Source: JANQJA01 sp965267485 (lineage in GTDB: Bacteria; Pseudomonadota; Gammaproteobacteria; Pseudomonadales; Azotimanducaceae). From it: a stretch of 64,000 nucleotides of DNA. Below are positions 41,485 to 51,520 of this stretch, piece after piece. The stretch's first letter is position 1; each line of letters begins with the position of its first letter. The notes beneath the pieces are model-generated. The model was not told the DNA's origin, did not search any database, and was given only the letters and a program-made list of their open reading frames with translations. The stretch spans positions 3,286,001 to 3,350,000 of the forward strand of contig OZ254080.1 of the NCBI GenBank assembly GCA_965267485.1, written 5' to 3'. The position numbers and the translations under genes are program-made.

Positions 41485-42653
41485 TTACTCGGTCTGCTTG
41501 AGCAAATCGGCAATCGGGCGCTTGTGCTCGATGCCGTAGCCCTGCGCGAAGTCGACGCCGATTTCGCGCAGGATCTCGAGAATCTCATCGTCTTCGACAT
41601 ACTCTGCGATCGTTTTCTTGCCCATGAAGTGACCGATCTCATTGATCGACTTCACAACCGCGTAGTCGTTCGGATTGGTCTTGATGTCCTTGACGAAGAT
41701 GCCGTCGATCTTGAGATAGTCCACCGGCAGACTGCGCAGATAGGAGTAGCTTGAAAGCCCGGTCCCGAAGTCGTCGAGAGAGAACTGGACGCCGATGATT
41801 CGCAGCCTTTCCATGAAGTCGATGGCGTCGTCGAGCTTCCCGATTGCCGAAGTCTCGGTGATCTCGAAACAGATCTTCGACGTCGGCAACCGCGTCTCAT
41901 TGAACTGTTCGAGCACGAATTCCATGAAGTCTTCTTCGGTCAGCGAGTTGCCCGAGATGTTGATGGAGAATGCACCGAGATCATCAAGCCGAAGTATGTT
42001 CGAGGCGATGAACCTGAACGCGTTCCTGATGACCCAGCGGTCGATGGCGCCCATGCGATTGTAGGTCTCGGCCGCGACGATGAAGTCCTGCGGCGGCAAG
42101 GGCTCGTCGTTCTCGTCGAGTACGGTCAGCAGAATCTCATAGTGGGCGTGCTCACCCGATGCCTCGTCGACGGGCGCGATCTTCTGGCAGTTGAGAATGA
42201 ACCGGTCGTTCTCGATCGCATTGTCGATCTGCGACACAAATTCCATGATGTTGCGACGGCTCGCCATCTCCGAATCGCCGGGTTCGTACAGGTGAATCCG
42301 GTCGCGGCCGGCATCCTTGGCGGCCGCACAAGCCGCATCGGCCGCGGTCATGATCGACGAGACGCTCTCGATCTCGCGGTCGACCATGACGACACCACAG
42401 CTGGCGGTCAGTGAGTACTGCTGACCTTCCCATTCGAACCGGTATTTCTTGATCTGGTCGCACAACTGTCTGGTCACGGACACGCCGGCTTCGCGCTCGC
42501 AGTTCTCGATCATCATGCCGAACTCATTGCCGCCAAGGCGCGACAGCACCACGTTCACATCAGCAAGACGCTCCTGCATGAGCTTTGCGATTTCCTGCAG
42601 CAGCTTGTCACCACCCTCGGACCCGGCCGAATTGTTGACGACCTTGAACTGGG
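41485..42653 (-). pseudogene. GGDEF-EAL part of the PilZ-DUF1631 protein, out of frame
   Basis: This frame resumes the upstream gene at QFKVVNNSAGSEGGDKLL, the middle of the GGDEF domain, and runs to the end of an EAL domain. The cyclase signature is degenerate (RLGGNEFGMM). The EAL domain keeps most catalytic positions: YEILL (for EAL), NISGN, EITET, DDFGTGLSSYSYL, YLKIDG, IAEYVED and FAQGYG, so phosphodiesterase activity is plausible. The frame stays open upstream to 42726, but those residues are meaningless. It is separated from the first half only by an extra base in a GGG run (42651-42653). About 390 residues. Confidence 0.85.
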
Positions 42654-45559
42654 TCGAGATCCATATACGCAACCAGATGCTGGGTCTCGTTGCGCTTCGC
42701 CAGCCCGAGCACCCTGGACAGTTCACGCTCGAATTCCTTGCGATTGACGAGCCCGGTCAGCTCATCGTGCGTGGCCTGGTGCGTCAACTGATTGTGCATG
42801 TTCTGCAGCATGCGATGGGAAGCGCGGTCCGTCAGCGGGATATCCGCTTCCTCGAGAATCCTTGCGGTGCCTTCGCTGAGCCGCGTCGCCAGTTCCTCAA
42901 CCAGCAACTCGTGCGTCTTGACGCCGCGACGGTTGACGAACACGAAATTGGATTGGTCCTGATTCGCCCAGGCAACGATGGCGATGTCGGCCTCACCCTT
43001 GTTGTCGGCAATCTCGAGCCACTCGCCGACATGAATCTTGCCGGCACGCTCCAGCCAGTCCTGCCAGGTCTCGTTTTCCTCATTGGTGATCCGAAGCTCC
43101 TGTCGCCGCGCTTCCTTCTCGCTGACATCGGCGAAGCCGAGCGTCGTCGCAACGGTCTCTTCCTCGACCGCAATCCGGGGAATGGACGCCGGATCCTCTC
43201 CCTCGACAATGAATCGGCGCAGCGAGTTCAGCAGTGGCGCCCGCTGCCCCGGTTCGAACGCGATCGTATCGAGGCCGCTCTCGACCTCGGCGAGCAGTGC
43301 TTCCGGCGGCATCGCGTCACCGTCGCCCGGGTCGAGCGTGCCGTCGAGATGCTTCATCACCTGTTCGAGCACCTGGATCTGCTTCTGCCAGTCGTTACTT
43401 TCGCGCCCCTGTCGCAGATGCGTATTCACCATCAGGTTGCGCCAGCCAGGCATGAGCAGTTTCATGAGCACTTCTGGCACCTGACGGCCGGCGAGCATCT
43501 GGTCCATTTCTTCGACGACTGCACGCTGAGCGTTGACCAGCGTTTGCTGCCCTTCGCTCGCCTTGACCGTACGCTGCACGTTGCCTGAGAACGCTCTCGT
43601 CTGCCGCTCAACCAGCGGCTTCAGCTGGCCGAGTGCCTCGTCGAAAACGTCGGGATTGGAATCGAAATTATCGTTGATGAACTCGACGATCTCGTCGACG
43701 TTGCGCTTGATGCCGCCGGACTCGGTACCGCCCAGCCGGGCCAGCTGGTTGACGACCTCGAGGGATCTGTGCGGATTCTCCGTATCCAGGAAGTCGTTGT
43801 TCGTGGTGGCGACCTTGTCCAGCGTCAGCTCGAGCTGGCGAATCCAGTCCTTGGCGCTGGGCGAGAGCACCGCGTCGTTCTCGATGCTGTCAACGAGGTT
43901 CTCGACCACGCCGATGCTTTCCATCGCCTTCGGCGGCAGTCGTCGCACGCGACCGTCCGCTCTCGAGGCTTCCCGCAATCGCTGCCGGATCGGTGCCCGG
44001 CCGCTGGAGCCTCTCAGTTCGCTCTGGAGACTGGACAACATGGCGCCGACTTCCTCGAGTTCGACGAGTTCGGCATCACTGTCGTCGTCAAAATCATCGT
44101 AGTCGTCGTCGCGCTGTCCCATGAGATCACGCACCGTGCTGTAGATGGTGCTGATGGTCTCGCCGATGTCGGTTCGCTTCTCACGGCGCGCCGGCGGGCG
44201 CCGTTCGGCAGTGCGCTCCGGCAGACGTCGATTCCTGCCCCGATTGGCGGTGCGATCCTTGAGTTGTTCCCTCAGTTCCTCGATCTGGCTGCGCAGGTCA
44301 GCGTCATCGTCGTCTTCGTCCCCGGCGTCATCTTCTTCGACCTCGGGTTCAGGCTCCGGCTCCGGTTCAGGTGCCGGCTCCGGCGCTTCTTGTTCGGCGT
44401 CACCGGGTCGATCCCTGACGACGGGACCTGCCGCAATATAGTCATCGTCATCGAGGTCCGGGAACACGCCGCTTTCCTCGATCAGTTTCAGGACCGAGAT
44501 GTAGAGCTTGCGGAACAGCGGAATGGCACACGCCTCAAACCCGCTGTAGACGCGCTGGCGAATTTCTTTCGTGAGTTCGACGTGCCGGATGGCGTTGTCG
44601 AAGGCGTGAGTGAATACGGCCGTGCCGATCGGGTTCGCCTCGGCGTGCCCCCAGGAATCGACCAGCATGCCCATCGCTCGCTGAAGCTTGTTCAGGTAGC
44701 TCTCATAGCTTCGCTCGCTGCGGGACACGATATTCGCCACCGCCAGCCAGTCTTCGAATTCATCGGTATTGATGAGCGACAGCTTGACGCGACTTGCCTG
44801 CTTCTCTTTCCTTTCTTTCTCGGCTGCCGCCCGTTCGTCCAGCAGGGATTGCAGGTTTCTCGGGCTGTCAATCTGATCGAGCACCTCTCGCATGAAGTTT
44901 TCGCTGACCTGCTTCTTGGCCTTCTCGATCGTCGACATCGCCGCGAAATAGTCGCTCTGCTCGGCGTTGGTCTTGGCGTCACGCGCCAGCTTCAGCAACT
45001 CCTCGTCCATGTGAGAGAAGAATGCCGAAGTCATCTCCGGCATGATGCGGGCGACTTCCTTGCGAATGCCCGCAATGACCCGACGGGCGTCGGGGCGACT
45101 GATACCGGCATCGGCGCCCGGTTCATTGTTCAGCGCGAGATTCTGGCGTCCACCGCCCGCCTGGCCACCCGCACCACCGCCATCCTGGCGCTGGCCGGGC
45201 CGCGGCGGTCTCGCGTCCAGCGGTCGGCTGTTCGAGTGGTTCAGCAGCGCCGTCATCGCGTCATCGTCGATGCCGCCGTTGAAGTTGATCCCCACGCCAC
45301 CATCCATGACGCGGACGATCTTGCCCTCAAGCCTGAAATGATGATCGGGCCCGGTCGTGGACGGTACGCCGAAGTGGATACCGACAGTCTCGCCCTGCGC
45401 GATACCGGGCAGCGATGACCGACGATTGCCCTCCTGTTCGACCAGCAGCATGCCGCCGTCACAGAAGTCCTTGATTGTGCACAGCCACGAGCGCCCGACA
45501 TTCGGGTGTACGAGCGCGTTTAGGCTTATTGCGTAGCGAGGGCTCTTGCGCTTTTCCAT
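42608..45559 (-). CDS. PilZ-DUF1631 protein, frameshifted before its GGDEF-EAL half
   Basis: Large cytoplasmic c-di-GMP-related protein. The N-terminus MEKRKSPRYAISLNALVH with TIKDFCDGGMLLV is a PilZ-like domain (about 1-110). DUF1631 fills most of 140-830, with a very acidic, Pro/Glu-rich stretch (about 375-425) in the middle. A GGDEF domain opens at THQATHDELTGLVNRKEFER and breaks after AYMDLD, where the frame reads PVQGRQQFGRVRGW and stops. The next base shift restores QFKVVNN. Without the extra base the protein would be about 1,350 residues, PilZ-DUF1631-GGDEF-EAL. A sequencing or assembly error is possible. Confidence 0.87.
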   Translation of the reverse strand: MEKRKSPRYAISLNALVHPNVGRSWLCTIKDFCDGGMLLVEQEGNRRSSLPGIAQGETVGIHFGVPSTTGPDHHFRLEGKIVRVMDGGVGINFNGGIDDDAMTALLNHSNSRPLDARPPRPGQRQDGGGAGGQAGGGRQNLALNNEPGADAGISRPDARRVIAGIRKEVARIMPEMTSAFFSHMDEELLKLARDAKTNAEQSDYFAAMSTIEKAKKQVSENFMREVLDQIDSPRNLQSLLDERAAAEKERKEKQASRVKLSLINTDEFEDWLAVANIVSRSERSYESYLNKLQRAMGMLVDSWGHAEANPIGTAVFTHAFDNAIRHVELTKEIRQRVYSGFEACAIPLFRKLYISVLKLIEESGVFPDLDDDDYIAAGPVVRDRPGDAEQEAPEPAPEPEPEPEPEVEEDDAGDEDDDDADLRSQIEELREQLKDRTANRGRNRRLPERTAERRPPARREKRTDIGETISTIYSTVRDLMGQRDDDYDDFDDDSDAELVELEEVGAMLSSLQSELRGSSGRAPIRQRLREASRADGRVRRLPPKAMESIGVVENLVDSIENDAVLSPSAKDWIRQLELTLDKVATTNNDFLDTENPHRSLEVVNQLARLGGTESGGIKRNVDEIVEFINDNFDSNPDVFDEALGQLKPLVERQTRAFSGNVQRTVKASEGQQTLVNAQRAVVEEMDQMLAGRQVPEVLMKLLMPGWRNLMVNTHLRQGRESNDWQKQIQVLEQVMKHLDGTLDPGDGDAMPPEALLAEVESGLDTIAFEPGQRAPLLNSLRRFIVEGEDPASIPRIAVEEETVATTLGFADVSEKEARRQELRITNEENETWQDWLERAGKIHVGEWLEIADNKGEADIAIVAWANQDQSNFVFVNRRGVKTHELLVEELATRLSEGTARILEEADIPLTDRASHRMLQNMHNQLTHQATHDELTGLVNRKEFERELSRVLGLAKRNETQHLVAYMDLDPVQGRQQFGRVRGW

Positions 45560-45578
45560 CTAGCGGCAGCCGGATTCC

Positions 45579-46679
45579 TTAGGTGTTGACGACGGGGTCC
45601 GCTTCGGCAATCAGCACCTTGTTTCGCCCCGTATGCTTAGCATCGTACAGGGCCCGGTCGGCTCGTTCCATCGTCGCCGAAACTTCTTCGGAAGGGCGGT
45701 ACTGCGTGATCCCCATTGATGCGGTAATGCGGTAATGGGGCTCGATCGCGCTGACTTCAAGGTCATGAAGCGCGGTGCGGATCCGCTCGGCAACGACAAC
45801 GGCACCGCCCTCGGTGGTACCACCGAGCACCAGCACGAACTCTTCGCCGCCGATGCGCGCAACGCAGTCGACTTCACGCAGCGCATCCGCGGCGATCTTG
45901 CTGAAACTGATCAGCACATGGTCACCGGTGCTGTGCCCGAACCGGTCATTGACCCGCTTGAAGAAGTCGAGATCCACGTAGCAGAGTGTAAAGGTGTAGT
46001 CAGCCCGGCGATCCGCGATGGCCTTCTGGTTGGCAAGCACTTCGAGCAGGTGGCGCCGGTTGAACGCACCGGTCAACTCATCCCGGATCGCCAGTTCCTG
46101 GATTCGGTCGAGTGCCTGGGTCAGTTCCCGGTTTTTGGAGATGAGCAGTGTCTCCACCATGTTCATCTCGAAGCGGTACAGCATCGGCCCGAACACCAGC
46201 ACGAGCCCGAATGCCACCAGCACGACCGCCTCGGTCAGCCACGACAACGACTCGAACTGCGATTTGTAGACCACCGACAGGATGTACGCGACCAGACTGA
46301 AGACCGCGAAGATAACCAGTTCACGGGGCGAGAGCCGGTTGGCACCCACAACAATCATCGCCAGGCCGGACAGCGCGACGACGGGCTTCATCTCCTCGAC
46401 GAAGTAGGTCGTCATCACGACGACAGACACCGCCCAGATCATGTGCGGCAGCGACATGTCCGGATCCTCGAGCGAGAGGTTCCATTCCATGAAGACCGCC
46501 AGCAGGAAGAAAGCGAACCCGGCCAGGGCGAGGGAAGCCAGCGCAGCGAAGTGCACCGGCTCGATATTCATGTAGCCTACGGAGAGTACTGCCCAGCACA
46601 CCACCAGATGCACAAAGATGCCGGCACCCGTAGTGGCAATTCGATATAACCGGGACCTCTGCTCCGACGCTGTATCCAT
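45579..46679 (-). CDS. Membrane diguanylate cyclase (GGDEF)
   Basis: Makes c-di-GMP. Six hydrophobic segments lie in the first 190 residues (for example GIFVHLVVCWAVLSVGYM and ALAGFAFFLLAVFM), then a short coiled linker and a GGDEF domain. The domain opens at LAIRDELTGAFNRRHL and has an intact GGEEF with RIGGEEFVLVLGG. REVD five residues earlier is an RxxD inhibitory site, so product feedback is likely. ATG at 46679 is used; a GTG eight codons upstream is possible. Nothing identifies the signal sensed. Directly upstream of the PilZ-DUF1631 gene, 19 bases away. Confidence 0.92.
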   Translation of the reverse strand: MDTASEQRSRLYRIATTGAGIFVHLVVCWAVLSVGYMNIEPVHFAALASLALAGFAFFLLAVFMEWNLSLEDPDMSLPHMIWAVSVVVMTTYFVEEMKPVVALSGLAMIVVGANRLSPRELVIFAVFSLVAYILSVVYKSQFESLSWLTEAVVLVAFGLVLVFGPMLYRFEMNMVETLLISKNRELTQALDRIQELAIRDELTGAFNRRHLLEVLANQKAIADRRADYTFTLCYVDLDFFKRVNDRFGHSTGDHVLISFSKIAADALREVDCVARIGGEEFVLVLGGTTEGGAVVVAERIRTALHDLEVSAIEPHYRITASMGITQYRPSEEVSATMERADRALYDAKHTGRNKVLIAEADPVVNT

Positions 46680-46805
46680 TTTGTAGTTGTTTATCAGACG
46701 CACGGTAACCCCGAGCCGTTCCGACAGTAGGACCGGGGATTTTAGGAGTCTCCAGTGTACATAGATGTAAGGGAAATGTAACAGGTTTGTCGGGGTCTTC
46801 CGGCG

Positions 46806-48284
46806 TCAGGCACTCCTGACGCGGTCGACAGCCGCCAGCCAGCCCTGATACAGCCGTTCGCTTTCCGCCTCGGGCAACGCAGGGTCAAACTTGCGCTCAA
46901 GCTGCCACTGGCGGCTGAGCGCGTCGAGGGAGTCGAACACACCGACCTGCAGGCCCGCGAGGTACGCGGCCCCAAGGGCCGTGGTCTCTGTGATCCGGGG
47001 CCGATCGACCGGCAAGCGCACGATATCCGCCAGATTCTGGCAGACCCAGTCATTCACGACCATGCCGCCATCAACGCGAAGCACGCTGGGGTCCGCGCCA
47101 TCGTCGGCCATCGCCCGCATGAGATCGCGCGTCTGATAGCAAACTGACTGCAGCGTTGCCGTCACGATCTCGTCAACGCCGCTGTCGAGGTTCAGGCCGA
47201 TGATCGCGCCGCGGGCACCGGAATCCCAGTAGGGTGCGCCGAGACCGGTAAACGAAGGCACCACGTATACGCCGTTGGTATCACCGCAGCGTCTCGCAAT
47301 CGCCTCTGTCTCTGACGCATGGGTGACGAATTTCATGCGATCACGGATCCACTGCACCGCAGCACCGGCAACGAAGATCGATCCCTCAAGCCCATAGGTG
47401 ACGTCGCCGCCGAGTCGATAGCCCACCGTGGTCAGCATCTTGTTGTTTGAGGTGACCGGCCAGTCCCCCGTGTTCATGATGACGAAGCAGCCCGTGCCAT
47501 ACGTGCTCTTCGTCATGCCGGACTCGAAGCAGCACTGGCCAAAGAGCGCCGCCTGCTGGTCGCCGGCAATACCGGCCACCGGAATCGCGGCACCCAGCAG
47601 ATTCTCGTCGGTCCTGCCGAAATCCGCGGCGCAGTCCTCGACTTCCGGCAGCAGCGCAGCCGGGATATCCAGTCTCGAGAGCAATTCGTCATCCCATCGC
47701 TGATCATGGATGTTGAAGAGCCCGGTGCGCGACGCATTGGTCGCATCGGTCTTGTGTACGCGCCCACCGGTCAGGCGCCACAGCAGGAACGTATCGACGG
47801 TGCCGAAGGCCAGATCGCCCTGCTCGGCCCGCGCCCGTGCACCATCGACATTGTCCAGCAGCCATTTGACCTTCGTGCTGGAGAAGTACGGGTCCAGCAA
47901 CAGCCCCGTTTTCTTCCTCACCGCAGCCTCGAGCCCGGCCGCCTTGAGCTTCTCGCATTCTCCGGCCGTCCTCCGGTCCTGCCAGACGATCGCCGGATGG
48001 ATGACCTCGCCACTCGATCGATCCCAGATCAGCGTCGTCTCGCGCTGGTTCGTGATCCCGATCCCGGCAATCTCCGATGCCTTGAGCCCTGCCTTGTCGA
48101 GGGCCTCCCGGATCACGGCCAGCGTCGTCGACCAGATTTCTTCGGGATCGTGCTCGACCCAGCCGGATTGCGGAAAGTACTGACGGAACTCCTGCTGCGC
48201 CACGGCAAGCACGTCTGCTGTCTCCGTAAAAATGATGGCCCGCGAACTCGTCGTGCCCTGGTCGATCGCCAACAGATTAGCCAT
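46806..48284 (-). CDS. glpK: GlpK, glycerol kinase
   Basis: FGGY-family kinase forming glycerol 3-phosphate. Start MANLLAIDQGTTSSRAIIF after GAGAGAAG. Motifs: SGWVEHDPEEIW, GITNQRETTLIWDRSSGE, WQDRRT, LDPYFSSTKVKWLLDN, FGTVDTFLLWRLTGG, ATNASRTGLFNI, GDQQAALFGQ and GMTKSTYGTGCF. 492 residues, normal. No glpF, glpD or glpR neighbour, so glycerol use genes are scattered. Divergent from the GH20 gene; a CATAAT box is seen about 30 bases upstream of the ATG. Confidence 0.96.
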   Translation of the reverse strand: MANLLAIDQGTTSSRAIIFTETADVLAVAQQEFRQYFPQSGWVEHDPEEIWSTTLAVIREALDKAGLKASEIAGIGITNQRETTLIWDRSSGEVIHPAIVWQDRRTAGECEKLKAAGLEAAVRKKTGLLLDPYFSSTKVKWLLDNVDGARARAEQGDLAFGTVDTFLLWRLTGGRVHKTDATNASRTGLFNIHDQRWDDELLSRLDIPAALLPEVEDCAADFGRTDENLLGAAIPVAGIAGDQQAALFGQCCFESGMTKSTYGTGCFVIMNTGDWPVTSNNKMLTTVGYRLGGDVTYGLEGSIFVAGAAVQWIRDRMKFVTHASETEAIARRCGDTNGVYVVPSFTGLGAPYWDSGARGAIIGLNLDSGVDEIVTATLQSVCYQTRDLMRAMADDGADPSVLRVDGGMVVNDWVCQNLADIVRLPVDRPRITETTALGAAYLAGLQVGVFDSLDALSRQWQLERKFDPALPEAESERLYQGWLAAVDRVRSA

Positions 48285-48378
48285 GGTCTTCTCTCTCCGT
48301 TCGTGTCTGCCCAATTATGCCCTCACGCGGCGATGCTGGCATGTTGGCAGAAGCACAGCCAGATGATTGAATGCCGGC

Positions 48379-50184
48379 ATGCAGATCTATCCGCCACCGA
48401 CCAAGATCCGAAGCGGCTCACGCTCATTCGATCGCAGCACCCGCCCGCTCCTGCGCATCCGTGGAACACTCGACCCGCGCGTGATGCACGCCGCGACCGA
48501 GTTCGCCGACTGGTTCGGCCTTGCCATCTCACACGGCGGGGGCGACAGCGAGCGCACGCTGCTGACGATCGACCAGGGGCGCACGGGCTCGCCCGAAAGT
48601 TACCGGCTGCAGTGCAATGCCGAGGGGATATCGCTTCGCGGCCGGGGCGCAGGGCTCTTTTACGGGCTTTCGACCGCGGCACAGATTCTCGGCCAGTGCG
48701 AGCAGTGGGTGCCGCACTTCTACATCGAAGATCGCCCGGATTTCGCGCACCGGGGTGTCATGCTCGACATCAGCCGCTGCAAGGTCCCCACGCTCGATAC
48801 CCTGCTCGCGCTCATCGATCGGCTGGCATCGCTCAAGTACAACCAGTTGCAGCTCTACACCGAGCACACCTATGCATTCCAGAAGCACCCTCTGGTCTGG
48901 GCCGATGCCTCACCGCTCACGGCGACCGACATCGCGACAATCCAGGGGCATTGCCAGCTGCGCTTCATCGAGCTGGTACCGAACCTGAACTCGTTCGGGC
49001 ACTTCGAACGCTGGCTCCGGCACCCCGAATACCACCGTTTTGCCGAGTGTCCCCAGGGATTCACGCACCCGCTGACGGGCGACCACGTCGAATTCGGTTC
49101 GACACTCAAACCGAACCGGAACAGTCTGAACCTGCTGAAGGGCCTGTACGACGAGTACCTGCCGCTGTTCGACTCCGGACACTTCAATATCGGCGGCGAT
49201 GAGCCCTGGGAACTGGGTCAGGGCTGGAGCCGTGAACGATGCGAGGCGCATTCCGCGACTCGCGTCTATATCGACTTCCTGGACGAGATTCGCCACCTTG
49301 TCGATGCCCGCGACCGCACGATGATGTTCTGGAGCGACATCGTACTGAAGGATCCGGGCTGCCTGAAGCAGCTTTCCCGCAACGCCATTGCCATGAACTG
49401 GGGCTACGAGGGGAACCATCCCTTTCGCAAGGAATGCGGACAGATGGCAGAGGCCCGCATTCCCTACTACGTCTGCCCGGGCACGTCGGCATGGAACTCG
49501 CTGACCGGGCGCGTCGACAATGCGACCCGCAATCTCGACCGTGCCGCACGGGCCGGTCTCCACAACAATGCCATCGGCTATCTGGTGACAGACTGGGGCG
49601 ACCATGGCCATCACCAGTATCTGCCGATCAGCTATCCCGGCTTCCTGCTGGGCGCCTGCCACAGCTGGAACCACAAGGGCTCCCGCAAGCTGGATCTGGC
49701 GGACGGCATCAATCGCATGTTCTTCGACGCGGCAGATGCCGGCATCGGAGAGATCCTGAACCGCCTCGGCCGCGCGCTCGAAGTCGCGCCCTCGCCAATC
49801 CGGAATGCGACCATCTTCAACCGTCTGCTGTTCTGGCGAATGCAGCACGAACCGGGTGCAACATCGCATCTCGATGACGATGCGATTGCAGATGCAGACA
49901 GCGAACTCGCTGACATCGCGGGTTCCCTCGTGGCCATTCACCCGGCAGAGCACCACGGCCCGGTGCGTGACGAACTCGACAATGCAATTCGCCTTGCCCG
50001 CCACGGTCTGCACCGCCTGCAGTGGCATCGCGGCAGCCGGCAGGACCTGGCGGCGCTCCGAACGGAACTCGCGATCGGCATCGGGGAGCACGAACGGCTG
50101 TGGCTGGCGCGAAACCGGCCTGGCGGGCTCCACGAATCCAGCGGCAGGCTGCGAACGAGCCTCGATGCGTTGAGGATGCCTTGA
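48379..50184 (+). CDS. Glycoside hydrolase family 20, beta-N-acetylhexosaminidase-like
   Basis: About 601 residues with no signal peptide, so probably cytoplasmic. The N-terminal GH20b-like domain (about 25-115) is followed by the barrel: RGVMLDISRCKVPTLDTLL, YNQLQLYTEHTYAF and the catalytic pair in FNIGGDEPWELGQG (Asp-Glu). Later MNWGYEGNHP and VTDWGDHGHHQ carry the aromatic substrate pocket. The His usually two residues before GGDE is replaced by Asn (FNIGGDE). A C-terminal helical region of about 120 residues follows. Likely cleaves GlcNAc or GalNAc from oligosaccharides. ATG 48379 or TTG 48367 may start it. Confidence 0.85.
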   Translation: MQIYPPPTKIRSGSRSFDRSTRPLLRIRGTLDPRVMHAATEFADWFGLAISHGGGDSERTLLTIDQGRTGSPESYRLQCNAEGISLRGRGAGLFYGLSTAAQILGQCEQWVPHFYIEDRPDFAHRGVMLDISRCKVPTLDTLLALIDRLASLKYNQLQLYTEHTYAFQKHPLVWADASPLTATDIATIQGHCQLRFIELVPNLNSFGHFERWLRHPEYHRFAECPQGFTHPLTGDHVEFGSTLKPNRNSLNLLKGLYDEYLPLFDSGHFNIGGDEPWELGQGWSRERCEAHSATRVYIDFLDEIRHLVDARDRTMMFWSDIVLKDPGCLKQLSRNAIAMNWGYEGNHPFRKECGQMAEARIPYYVCPGTSAWNSLTGRVDNATRNLDRAARAGLHNNAIGYLVTDWGDHGHHQYLPISYPGFLLGACHSWNHKGSRKLDLADGINRMFFDAADAGIGEILNRLGRALEVAPSPIRNATIFNRLLFWRMQHEPGATSHLDDDAIADADSELADIAGSLVAIHPAEHHGPVRDELDNAIRLARHGLHRLQWHRGSRQDLAALRTELAIGIGEHERLWLARNRPGGLHESSGRLRTSLDALRMP

Positions 50185-50307
50185 AATAGTGCACCGGGCG
50201 GCAATCGGCCCACATTCACCAGATTGACTTGCTTGTGCGGCTCGCTTCGATCAGGGCACAATAGCCCTCCGCACTAATTCACGCATAGACAGAGGGGAGA
50301 CCAACCA

Positions 50308-51495
50308 ATGCGCGACGTAGTCGTAGTAGACAGTGTAAGGACCGGACTTGCGAAATCGTTCCGGGGAACATTCAACCTCACCCGACCTGACGACATGGTT
50401 GCGCATTGTATCGATGCGTTGCTCGAGCGGAACGGGAAGCTCGATCCGGCAGAAGTCGAAGACGTTATCGTCGGCTGTGCCAGCCAGACAGGCGAGCAGG
50501 GCGGCAACCTCGCACGACTCGCCGTCATTCTGTCAAAGCTGCCGGTCACGACAGCAGGTTCCACGATCAGCCGCGCCTGTTCTTCAGGCCTGAACTCGAT
50601 CGCTTTCGCCGCCAACCAGATTGCCAGTGGCTGTTCCGATGTCATGATCGCCGGCGGCGTCGAGTCCATCTCGGCCGGCCAGCGCCAGACGCCCGGCAAG
50701 TCGCAGCGTCACCCGACGATCCTCGAAAAGTCGCCTGACATCTTCATGGCCATGGGTAACACCGCCGAGGTGGTCGCCCGCCGCTACAACATCACGCGTG
50801 AATACCAGGACGAGTTCTCTCTGGAATCGCAGAAGCGCACGGCAGCAGCCCAGCAAAAGGGCCTGTTCGATGACGAGATCGTGGCGATGAAGACCAAGTG
50901 GCAGAAGGTCATCAACAAGGAAACGAAAGAAACCGAGATCGTCGACGGCGTGTGCGACAGCGACGAGTGTAACCGTCCCGAAACCACGCTCGAAGGTCTT
51001 GCCAAGCTTCCGCCGGCGTTCGAGGAAGACGGCACCGTCACCGCGGGCAACGCGTCACAGCTTTCTGACGGTGCCTCAATGACGCTGGTCATGAGTGCAG
51101 AACGCGCAGCGCAGCTCGGCCTTGAGCCGATGGCCTACTTCCGCGGCTGGACCGTTGCTGGTTGCGAACCCGATGAGATGGGTATCGGCCCTGTCTTCGC
51201 CGTTCCGGAACTGCTGAAGCGCACGGGCAAGACGATGAACGATATCGATCTGGTCGAGCTGAACGAAGCTTTCGCCTCGCAGTGCCTGTACTGCCGCGAC
51301 ACGCTGGAAATCGATCCCGAGATCTACAACGTCAATGGCGGCTCGATCTCGATCGGCCATCCGTTCGGCATGACCGGTTCTCGCCTCACGGGCCACATCG
51401 TTCGCGAGCTCAAGCGTCGCGAGAAGAAGTACGGCATCGTCAGCATGTGTATCGGTGGCGGTATGGGTGCAGCCGGCCTGTTCGAAGCCTGCTAG
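50308..51495 (+). CDS. Thiolase (acetyl-CoA C-acyltransferase)
   Basis: Thiolase of 395 residues. Nucleophile Cys in TISRACSSGLNSIAFAANQI (about residue 90), GGVESIS, LNEAFASQCLYCRD, the catalytic His in GHPFGMTGSRL and the second Cys in MCIGGGMGAAGLF. It may act in fatty-acid beta-oxidation or acetoacetyl-CoA formation; FadA- and AtoB-like members cannot be separated here, and no fadB partner is adjacent. Start MRDVVVVDSVRTGLAK follows AGAGGGGAGA. A strong terminator lies just downstream (51521-51546). Confidence 0.92.
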   Translation: MRDVVVVDSVRTGLAKSFRGTFNLTRPDDMVAHCIDALLERNGKLDPAEVEDVIVGCASQTGEQGGNLARLAVILSKLPVTTAGSTISRACSSGLNSIAFAANQIASGCSDVMIAGGVESISAGQRQTPGKSQRHPTILEKSPDIFMAMGNTAEVVARRYNITREYQDEFSLESQKRTAAAQQKGLFDDEIVAMKTKWQKVINKETKETEIVDGVCDSDECNRPETTLEGLAKLPPAFEEDGTVTAGNASQLSDGASMTLVMSAERAAQLGLEPMAYFRGWTVAGCEPDEMGIGPVFAVPELLKRTGKTMNDIDLVELNEAFASQCLYCRDTLEIDPEIYNVNGGSISIGHPFGMTGSRLTGHIVRELKRREKKYGIVSMCIGGGMGAAGLFEAC

Positions 51496-51520
51496 TTACC
51501 GCTTCGCCAATGAGCAATCG

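Noticed and set aside
43769..45418. 549-codon open frame on the plus strand opposite the DUF1631 gene
   Set aside because: It mirrors codon positions of the real gene and shows no recognisable motif or ribosome binding site.
48910..50133. Minus-strand open frame opposite the GH20 gene
   Set aside because: No domain; shadow of GH20 coding bias.
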